From Thermoleophilia bacterium (GTDB lineage Bacteria; Actinomycetota; Thermoleophilia; RBG-16-64-13), in assembly GCA_016929985.1 (NCBI GenBank), contig JAFGIH010000561.1:1-11155 (forward strand): 11,155 bases of DNA, given 5' to 3'. Shown one piece after another: positions 6,339-11,155 of this stretch (within the stretch, counting starts at the first letter, position 1; each line of letters opens with the position of its first letter). Under the pieces are notes generated by a model. It saw nothing but the letters and a program-made list of their open reading frames with translations, ran no database searches and was not told the origin of the DNA. Both the position numbers and the translations under genes were made by a program.

Positions 6339-7126
6339 TCCTCGAACTACGGGACATGGCCTGCGGGTACGGGCGGCGCGTTGTTCTGCGCGATGTGAAT
6401 CTCACCGTCGGCTTCGGCGAGAACCTCTGCCTGCTCGGTCCCAACGGAGTGGGCAAGACCACCTTGTTCCGCACCATGTTGGGCGCCATCAACCCCATGC
6501 ACGGCGAGGTGCTGATAGACGGCCGGAACATCGTGAAACTGTCGCTACGCGAGCGCGCCCGGCTGATGGCCTACGTCCCGCAGGCGCACACCGCTCCCTT
6601 TCCATTCCCAGCCATCGATGTGGTGCTCACCGGCCGCACCGCCCACATACCGCTGACCTCGCGGCCGTCGCGACACGACAAAGACGTCGCCCACGCGGCT
6701 CTGGAGCGCATGGGTATCGCCGAGTTGGCCGAGCGCCCGTATACGGAGCTGAGCGGGGGCGAACGGCAACTGGTGCTCATCGCCCGGGCACTGGCCCAGG
6801 AGCCGCACGTTCTCATCATGGACGAGCCCTCTTCCCACCTTGACTTCGGCAACCAGGCCCGGCTGCTGGCGCTGACCAGGAGTCTGGTTCAAGAGGGTGA
6901 CCTTGCGGTGCTCATGTCCTCGCACTTCCCCAATCACGCCTTCTCGTGCGCGACCGGCGTGGCGCTGATCAAGGACGGCCGCTTGGTGGCTCTCGGAACT
7001 CCCGACGCCGTGCTCACCGAGGCCGGCCTGGAGGACATCTACGGCATCCCCGTACGCATTCTCTATGGCGACCCCGAGACCGACCCGACCCTCAAGGTCT
7101 GCGCCGCCCGGACGTCGTTCGGCTGA
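6335..7126 (+). CDS. ABC transporter ATP-binding protein, FecE/BtuD family
   Basis: 263 residues. It contains a complete nucleotide-binding domain: Walker A GPNGVGKTT (35-43), Q-loop Gln83 in YVPQAH, signature LSGGE (139-143), Walker B VLIMDEPSSHLD (159-170) and the switch His197 in MSSHFPNHA. The 'PFPFPAIDVVLTGR' segment and the 'FPNHA' loop are typical of importers for siderophores, cobalamin and molybdate-type substrates. Together with the permease it would power import. The true start is the ATG at 6335, which overlaps the permease stop (ATGA) and has AGGAGG 8 nt upstream inside the permease gene. The open frame continues far upstream but that part is antisense-like shadow. A short Cys-containing tail (KVCAARTSFG) follows the fold. 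No clear terminator follows before SBP2. Confidence 0.94.
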   Translation: MILELRDMACGYGRRVVLRDVNLTVGFGENLCLLGPNGVGKTTLFRTMLGAINPMHGEVLIDGRNIVKLSLRERARLMAYVPQAHTAPFPFPAIDVVLTGRTAHIPLTSRPSRHDKDVAHAALERMGIAELAERPYTELSGGERQLVLIARALAQEPHVLIMDEPSSHLDFGNQARLLALTRSLVQEGDLAVLMSSHFPNHAFSCATGVALIKDGRLVALGTPDAVLTEAGLEDIYGIPVRILYGDPETDPTLKVCAARTSFG

Positions 7127-7182
7127 CCGCGGGTGAGGGCGATGCTGCGACAATCGCACGCTTTGGGTGACAAGCAAAGAAA

Positions 7183-7206
7183 CGTGATACTTTGTACAGT
7201 ATTACG
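7183..7206 (+). promoter_or_regulatory. Operator copy 2 upstream of SBP2
   Basis: CGTGATACT-N6-AGTATTACG, with both 9-nt arms identical to those of the copy at 5104-5127. The central TTGTAC matches the other site's reverse-complement centre (TTGTAG) in 5 of 6 positions. It ends 30 nt before the TTG start. It shows that SBP2 has its own regulated promoter and does not rely only on read-through from the permease-ATPase pair. Confidence 0.8.
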
Positions 7207-7220
7207 AACCCACAGGGGTA

Positions 7221-7230
7221 GGAAGGGGAG
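7221..7230 (+). promoter_or_regulatory. Shine-Dalgarno deciding the TTG start of SBP2
   Basis: GGAAGGGGAG lies 6 nt before the TTG at 7237 but 15 nt before the first in-frame ATG (7246). The spacing supports TTG. The constant 30-32 nt distance from operator to start codon across three genes agrees with this. Confidence 0.6.
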
Positions 7231-7236
7231 CGAGAG

Positions 7237-8373
7237 TTGCACAGAATGATCATTGGCCACCGGCCGGAACCGGCACGCAGCGTCGCGGTGGTGGTCCTGC
7301 TGGGGATTCTGCTGATGGTGGGAATCGCCGGGTGCGGCTCCGACGAGGGAACTGCGGCGGCGTCGCCCGAACGCGGCACCGTCACCATGACCGACCAGGC
7401 CGGACGCGAAGTCGTCGTTCCCGATCCCATCGAGACCGTCTGGTGCGCCAGTCCCATGGGGACAAACCTCATGTACATGCTGGCTCCTGAGCTGATGGTG
7501 GGTTGGAACATCACGCCCACCGCACTCGAGAAGAAGTACATCCCCGACAAGTACCGGACGGTCACGGGTCTCGGGGGATGGTACGGCAAGAACACCACCG
7601 GCAACGTGGAGGAGATCATCAAGCGCGCCCCGGATGTCGTCTTCTCGCTGGGCGACTTGGATGAAGCCGCCATCTCGGAAGCCGAGCGGATCCAGGGACT
7701 CCTCAACATCCCGGTGATCATGGTGGATGGAGATCTGGTGGCGAGCGGCGACGCGCTCCGCTACATAGGCGGGCTCCTGGGGGTCGAAGACCGCGCCAAG
7801 GAACTGGCCGACTATTGCGACGAGATCATAGAGGAAGCCAAGGAGATCACCGCCGGGCTGTCGGAGGCGGACAAGGTGCGGGTCTACTACGCCGAAGGTG
7901 TGGAGGGGCTCAACACTGATCCCGAGGGCTCCATGCACACGGAGGTTCTCGAGCTGGCCGGAGGCGCCAACGTGGCCCAGGTGGCACTACAGTCGGGCTA
8001 TGGGATGGCCCCGGTGTCTCTCGAGCAGGTATTGGTCTGGGATCCGCACGTGATCCTGGTGGCCAGCGACCCGGCCGAGGAGAGCAACGTCTACGAGCAG
8101 ATCACCACGGAGTCGCAATGGAAGACCATCACGGCCGTGAAGAACGGTGAGGTCTACCAGATTCCCCGCGGTCCGTTCGACTGGTTCGATCGTCCTCCGT
8201 CGATCAGCCGCATCCTGGGCGTGCGCTGGCTCGGCAACCTGCTCTACCCCGATATGTACGAGTACGACATCAAGAAGGAAGTGCAGGAGTTCTACGAGCT
8301 CTTCTATCACATGGAGTTGACGGACGCCCAGTTCCAGGAGCTGACCGCGCGGGCGGTACGCGCTGACCGATGA
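7237..8373 (+). CDS. ABC transporter substrate-binding lipoprotein, FecB/BtuF/MolA class (SBP2)
   Basis: 378 residues from a TTG start (ATG 7246 would shorten it by 3). It has a signal peptide with a hydrophobic stretch (VAVVVLLGILLMVGIAGC) and lipidated Cys33 in lipobox IAGC, then a short linker. The class III binding-protein fold follows: 'TVTMTDQAGREVVVPDPIETVWCASPMG', 'EEIIKRAPDVVFSLGD', 'NIPVIMVDGDLVA', 'VRVYYAEGVEGLNTDPEGSMHTEVLELAGGANVAQ', 'SLEQVLVWDPHVILV' and a C-terminal 'FDWFDRPPSISRILGVRWLGNLLYP'. It is a divergent paralogue of SBP1, sharing the DRP...LG..WL...LYP tail, but with a different N-lobe, so it may bind a different form of the ligand. Its own operator suggests independent induction. 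It is followed after 108 nt by the Moco-fold lipoprotein genes on the same strand. Confidence 0.9.
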   Translation: MHRMIIGHRPEPARSVAVVVLLGILLMVGIAGCGSDEGTAAASPERGTVTMTDQAGREVVVPDPIETVWCASPMGTNLMYMLAPELMVGWNITPTALEKKYIPDKYRTVTGLGGWYGKNTTGNVEEIIKRAPDVVFSLGDLDEAAISEAERIQGLLNIPVIMVDGDLVASGDALRYIGGLLGVEDRAKELADYCDEIIEEAKEITAGLSEADKVRVYYAEGVEGLNTDPEGSMHTEVLELAGGANVAQVALQSGYGMAPVSLEQVLVWDPHVILVASDPAEESNVYEQITTESQWKTITAVKNGEVYQIPRGPFDWFDRPPSISRILGVRWLGNLLYPDMYEYDIKKEVQEFYELFYHMELTDAQFQELTARAVRADR

Positions 8374-8416
8374 CCGAGAACAACCGACCCCGTCCCAGAA
8401 CAAGGTCAAACGGCAT

Positions 8417-8438
8417 CCGCGGCAAGACCACGCCGCGG
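8417..8438 (+). terminator. Hairpin between SBP2 and the Moco-fold lipoprotein genes
   Basis: CCGCGGC (8417-8423) and GCCGCGG (8432-8438) make a 7-bp all-GC stem with an 8-nt loop. An overlapping 14-bp palindrome CACGCCGCGGCGTG (8429-8442) gives an alternative fold. No T-tract follows, so it is more likely a partial terminator, attenuator or processing barrier than a full stop. The gap 8374-8481 has no gene and no operator copy. Confidence 0.35.
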
Positions 8439-8481
8439 CGTGCCCGGCAATCAAGATAGGCAACAAAGGAAAGAGGAGACA

Positions 8482-8997
8482 ATGAGATCACGCGTCCATC
8501 CACTACTACTCGTGGCTCTGTGCATCATGGTGCTGGGAGTTCTGGCGTTCGCCGTCGCCTGCGGCGAGGAAGAGACCACGACCACCGCGGCTCCCGAGAC
8601 CACAGCCGCCCCCGCGACCGAGACCACGGCCGCCGCGACCTCGGGCACCAGCGGCACGATGGAAGTGAAGGGCCTGGTGGACAACCCCATGACCCTTGCG
8701 GTGGACGACCTCAAGGCCATGGAAGTGACCACGATCACGGCCGAGCACCCCAAAAAGGGCGCCACCGAGTACACGGGAGTCCTCTTGAGCGACATCATGG
8801 CCGCGGTGAAAGCCCAGTCCGGCGCTTCGGTGCTCAACATGGGCGCGACCGATGGCTATATGGGCACGGTGACGCTCGCTGAGCTAGACCCCGACTCCAT
8901 GATATCCATCGGCGACGACGGTACTCTGAATGCCGTGATGCCCGGCCAATCCGGCAAGGCCTGGGTGAGCGACGTCGTCACGCTCCAATTCCAGTAG
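8482..8997 (+). CDS. Lipoprotein with molybdopterin-oxidoreductase (sulfite-oxidase-type) fold, no Mo-ligand Cys
   Basis: 171 residues. The signal peptide reaches Cys27 (AVAC, a somewhat atypical lipobox), followed by a linker of repeated TT/TAAPET units (about 31-59). The remaining 110 residues fit a minimal Oxidored_molyb-like domain: 'MEVKGLVDNPMTLAVDDLKAMEV', then 'TEYTGVLLSDIMAAV' (the Gv.l.dll turn), 'GYMGTVTLAEL', and 'GQSGKAWVSDVVTLQF' at the C-terminal strand. The full Moco-binding region of sulfite oxidase is much longer and uses a Cys ligand. Here the only Cys residues (14 and 27) are in the signal region, so direct catalysis is unlikely. It should be anchored outside the cell membrane. 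The start is ATG with AGGAG 3 nt upstream and an upstream GGA. It is 8 nt from the next gene, which carries the same domain. Confidence 0.75.
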   Translation: MRSRVHPLLLVALCIMVLGVLAFAVACGEEETTTTAAPETTAAPATETTAAATSGTSGTMEVKGLVDNPMTLAVDDLKAMEVTTITAEHPKKGATEYTGVLLSDIMAAVKAQSGASVLNMGATDGYMGTVTLAELDPDSMISIGDDGTLNAVMPGQSGKAWVSDVVTLQFQ

Positions 8998-9005
8998 ACA
9001 GTCGC

Positions 9006-9863
9006 ATGCTCGTCCGCACGTCTCGACACGTATTCGTGGTGCTCGTGGCCATTCTCATGGCCACGAGCACCGCTTGGGTGTCCGGCTGTGCCGCGGATTC
9101 ACCGGCCGGTGACGGCCATACGCCGGCGGATGTCGAAGGCGCTCTCGCCGTGTCTTCGGTCGAGATGTCGAGCGGCCCTCGCTCCGGGTATCAGAACGTG
9201 ACCATCCGCGGCACAGGCTTCGGCAAGGCGACGGGTGTGAGCTTCGGCTCGACCCGCGCCGTCGGCTTCACCCTGGCCGATCCCACTCGGATCGTCGCCG
9301 TGACTCCGGTGGGCGAACTGGGCCTAGTTGTGGACATCACCGTGGCCTCCGACACCGAAGTGGCCACGCTTCCCGCGGCCTACACCTACTGGGACTACGA
9401 CCTCGAGCTGACCAAAGGCGCCCAGACCGTGACCTGCACTCTGGATAAGATCAAGTCCATGGAGCCGGTCACCGGCTACTGGGGCGCCGTCAATGACAGG
9501 CCCTACAGCACCGCACGGTACAAGGGTGTGCCGTTGCTCACTCTTCTGGAAGCCGTGGGCGGTTGGGCTCCAGGGGAGACCATCACGGTCACCGCTGCCG
9601 ACGGCTTCACCACCACCTACGCCCCGGAGGTACTGCGACAGATGGATGATGGCACCTATCCCATGTGGAACGTCAACGGCGCCGAGGTCATCACCGACGA
9701 TCGCGTCGCTGAGTTGTTGCTGGCCTACGAGATCGCAGGGGAGCCGCTCAAGGCAGGCAAGGGGCCGTTCCGGATCGTGGCGATGACCACCCAGGACGAC
9801 CGGCTGAGCCAGGGTCCTTGGAACCCGGCCCTGGTGGTCTCGGTGACGGTGGGGGGGAGGTAG
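9006..9863 (+). CDS. Lipoprotein with IPT/TIG domain and sulfite-oxidase-type fold domain
   Basis: 285 residues. The signal peptide ends at lipidated Cys28 (lipobox VSGC). Residues about 50-128 form an IPT/TIG immunoglobulin-like domain: 'SGYQNVTIRGTGFGKATGVSFGSTRAVGFTLADPTRIVAVTPVGELGLVVDITV...AAYTY'. Residues about 130-285 resemble the C-terminal or minimal Moco-type domain seen in the previous gene: 'TVTCTLDKIKSM', 'ARYKGVPLLTLLEAVGG', 'ADGFTTTYAPEVL', 'GKGPFRIVAMTTQDD', 'NPALVVSVTV'. Cys144 lies on the first strand of this domain, not where sulfite oxidase carries its Mo ligand, so it is probably a binding or scaffolding protein. The TIG domain may hold it to a partner or the cell wall. 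There is no good Shine-Dalgarno. A 15-bp hairpin lies in the signal-peptide codons. The FmdE gene begins 2 nt after the stop. Confidence 0.75.
   Translation: MLVRTSRHVFVVLVAILMATSTAWVSGCAADSPAGDGHTPADVEGALAVSSVEMSSGPRSGYQNVTIRGTGFGKATGVSFGSTRAVGFTLADPTRIVAVTPVGELGLVVDITVASDTEVATLPAAYTYWDYDLELTKGAQTVTCTLDKIKSMEPVTGYWGAVNDRPYSTARYKGVPLLTLLEAVGGWAPGETITVTAADGFTTTYAPEVLRQMDDGTYPMWNVNGAEVITDDRVAELLLAYEIAGEPLKAGKGPFRIVAMTTQDDRLSQGPWNPALVVSVTVGGR
9036..9073 (+). other. Perfect 15-bp inverted repeat with 4-nt loop inside the lipoprotein signal-peptide codons
   Basis: GGTGCTCGTGGCCAT (9038-9052) and ATGGCCACGAGCACC (9057-9071) are exact reverse complements around TCTC. In RNA it extends by a G-U and a G-C pair to 9036-9073. 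It begins 30 nt after the A of the start codon. Such a stable structure early in a coding region could slow translation, protect an mRNA end or set the expression of downstream genes. Confidence 0.75.
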
Positions 9864-9865
9864 CC

Positions 9866-10411
9866 ATGCGGTCGCTGGAAGATGATCTCAGGGCAGCGCA
9901 GGACTTCCACGGTCATCTATGCCACGGCATGGTGATGGGAGTGCGCATGGCTCGTTATGCCTGCCGGGAACTGGGTATCGTAGACCCTCGATCGTACCGT
10001 GACCTGGTGGTCTACGTGGAGATGGACCGCTGCGCCAGCGACGCCGTGAGCGTGGTGACCGGCACGACTCTCGGCCGCCGGCGGCTCAAGTGGGTGGACT
10101 ACGGGAAGATGGCTGCCACCTTCGTCGACCTGGCCACCGGAAGGGCGATCCGGCTGGCTCCCAGACCGGATGTCCCGCACGCCGGAAACGACACCGATCC
10201 GATCACTTTCTGGAGGGATTGGACCGACGACCGGCTCTTCACCGTCACGCCGGTGGAGGTGATCGTGCCGGAAGAAGACCGGCCGGGCAGTCCAAGCCGC
10301 AGTGCGGTCTGCGCCGGCTGCGGGGAGACCACACGGGACGCCCGCGAGGTGGTCGTGGGTGGCCGGACGCTGTGCCGGGCCTGTGCGCACGGAGCCTACT
10401 ACCACACGTGA
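9866..10411 (+). CDS. FmdE family protein with C-terminal zinc ribbon
   Basis: 181 residues, cytoplasmic. The N-terminal FmdE domain (about 8-115) has the hallmark 'FHGHLCHGMVMGVRMA' with H15, H17 and C19 (most relatives have CPG where this has CHG). It is followed by 'VEMDRCASDAVSVVTGTTLGRRRLKWVDYGKMAATFVD', in which C56 and D59 are the usual second part of the site. The C-terminal zinc ribbon has CAGC (149-152) and CRAC (170-173). FmdE was named for co-occurrence with molybdenum formylmethanofuran dehydrogenase. Its reaction is unknown, and bacterial copies often sit near Mo/W enzymes or metal transporters. The ATG at 9866 is 2 nt after the previous stop, with GGAGG 5 nt upstream. The methanogenesis enzyme itself is not in the window, so a metal-cofactor or sensing role is inferred. 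Confidence 0.88.
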   Translation: MRSLEDDLRAAQDFHGHLCHGMVMGVRMARYACRELGIVDPRSYRDLVVYVEMDRCASDAVSVVTGTTLGRRRLKWVDYGKMAATFVDLATGRAIRLAPRPDVPHAGNDTDPITFWRDWTDDRLFTVTPVEVIVPEEDRPGSPSRSAVCAGCGETTRDAREVVVGGRTLCRACAHGAYYHT

Positions 10412-10418
10412 GTCCCGC

Positions 10419-11114
10419 ATGAAGTCCGGAGGCCGCATATGCATCGTCACGGGCGAAAGGGGATCCGGCAAGAGCACCACGTGCGCCCGCGTGGCCGACG
10501 GGGCGGCCGCAAGAGGATTCAGGGTCTCCGGGATCCTGACGGAGCGCGTCGAACTTGGGCCGGACTCGTTCCGGCAGGTGGTCGACCTCGCCACGGAGGA
10601 GCGGAGGGCATTCGGTTCTCAGCAGGCGGACCGCGGCACGGGTCTCAACAGAGACCGAGTCGGGGAGAGGGCCCTGAGTGTGTCGGCCATATCCGATCCA
10701 CTCACGCCGGGATGGAGGTATGAGTCCGACGTCTTCGACTGGGCCAACGAGGTCTTCTGTCGCTCGGTATCCTGCGACCTTCTGGTGATCGACGAGATAG
10801 GACCCTTGGAACTGCTCGGCGGCCGAGGATGGGTCAAGGCTCTGGATGCGCTTGCGGCGGATCTGTTCCGTCTTGCGCTCGTAGTATGCCGTCCCGGCCT
10901 GTTGATACAGTTGAGCGACCGGCTGGGCGGCGCTGCCATGACGCTCTTGGAAGTCACTCCGGAGACGAGAGAACGCCTGCCGGGTGTCATTCTCCACGGG
11001 CTCTCCACAACGCCGGCTTGTGGTTCACGTGAGGAGTTTGACAATCAGTGTCATCGGAATATAATGGCATTAGAGTCCCAAGAGGCAAGACGCATCACCC
11101 CTGAAGACAGGTGA
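10419..11114 (+). CDS. THEP1-type nucleoside-triphosphatase (NTPase_1 family)
   Basis: 231 residues, cytoplasmic. Walker A is VTGERGSGKST (10-20, K18); 'GFRVSGILTERV' follows, as in THEP1 proteins; Walker B is LLVIDEIGPLEL (121-132), with D125 and E126 coordinating Mg2+; then 'GRGWVKALDAL', and 'LALVVCRP' where THEP1 proteins have a conserved strand. Family members hydrolyse NTPs slowly in vitro; the cellular role is unsettled, and several sit beside metal transporters or cofactor genes. The CxxxxxxC-like pair C114/C119 and the Cys/His tail (C201, C211, H212) might bind metal, which is speculative. The start is the ATG 7 nt after the FmdE stop, without a clear Shine-Dalgarno, so translational coupling is likely. 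It is the last complete gene in the window. Confidence 0.85.
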   Translation: MKSGGRICIVTGERGSGKSTTCARVADGAAARGFRVSGILTERVELGPDSFRQVVDLATEERRAFGSQQADRGTGLNRDRVGERALSVSAISDPLTPGWRYESDVFDWANEVFCRSVSCDLLVIDEIGPLELLGGRGWVKALDALAADLFRLALVVCRPGLLIQLSDRLGGAAMTLLEVTPETRERLPGVILHGLSTTPACGSREEFDNQCHRNIMALESQEARRITPEDR

Positions 11115-11150
11115 AGCGCCAGCGACACCGCTGAAGAAAGGTGCTAAGCG
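11096..11150 (+). repeat. Two imperfect direct repeats across the NTPase stop codon at the window edge
   Basis: Copy 1 is 11096-11118 and copy 2 is 11126-11150. Both read CACC-(C/G)CTGAAGA-(C/A)AGGTG and end in AAGCG, and copy 2 has an extra CT. The period is 30 nt, and each copy contains a small inverted CACC...GGTG. The window ends 5 nt later, so whether an array continues cannot be seen. Bases 11115-11155 contain no other recognisable feature. Confidence 0.5.
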
Positions 11151-11155
11151 AGGTC

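Noticed and set aside
7146..7158. TGCGA-CAA-TCGCA hairpin after the ATPase gene
   Set aside because: Only a 5-bp stem with no T-run, so too weak to call a terminator.
1..11155. CRISPR arrays, tRNA or rRNA genes, insertion sequences
   Set aside because: No repeat-spacer pattern, cloverleaf-like or rRNA sequence, transposase domain or terminal inverted repeats were seen.

Overview
The window is GC-rich DNA (about 60% GC by eye), coding almost throughout, from what looks like an anaerobic high-GC Gram-positive lineage. Three of the four predicted lipoproteins are simple lipobox proteins, and one carries a Thr/Ala/Pro-Glu linker of the kind common in Actinobacteriota. GTG and TTG starts occur next to ATG. 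The FmdE, DUF364-type and B12-type radical-SAM genes suit an anaerobe such as a deep-branching or coriobacterial actinobacterium. This placement is inference; no rRNA or other marker gene is present.

Layout. 1-630 (+) is the C-terminal part of a radical SAM protein, cut by the window edge. 631-712 holds two hairpins between convergent genes. 713-1944 (-) carries a SlyD-like FKBP prolyl isomerase and a HAD phosphatase, each apparently with its own promoter. From 2050 onward nearly everything seems to belong to one functional locus. A minus-strand operon runs 5071 to 2050: a SAM methyltransferase, a DUF4213/DUF364 'heavy-metal chelation' protein and a lipoprotein substrate-binding protein (SBP1). 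The genes overlap by 4 nt and the operon ends in a 15-bp hairpin. Divergently, on the plus strand, come a FecCD-type permease and its ATPase (4-nt overlap), then a second lipoprotein SBP (SBP2). These are followed by two lipoproteins with a molybdopterin-oxidoreductase (sulfite-oxidase) type fold, an FmdE protein with a C-terminal zinc ribbon, and a THEP1-type P-loop NTPase.

How it may work. The ABC components form a BtuCD/FecBCD/MolBCA-class importer for a metal, metal chelate or metal oxyanion, served by two binding proteins. The methyltransferase and DUF364 protein could make or modify a chelator, or handle the imported ligand. The Moco-fold lipoproteins, FmdE and the NTPase point toward molybdenum/tungsten or another organically bound metal. 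The substrate is not proven by the sequence.

The most striking non-coding signal is a 24-bp interrupted palindrome, CGTRATACT-N6-AGTATYACG. Two near-identical copies and one degenerate copy lie 30-32 nt upstream of the start codons of the methyltransferase, permease and SBP2 genes. They define a probable three-promoter regulon inside the window. A second notable signal is a perfect 15-bp hairpin with a 4-nt loop inside the signal-peptide codons of the second Moco-fold lipoprotein.
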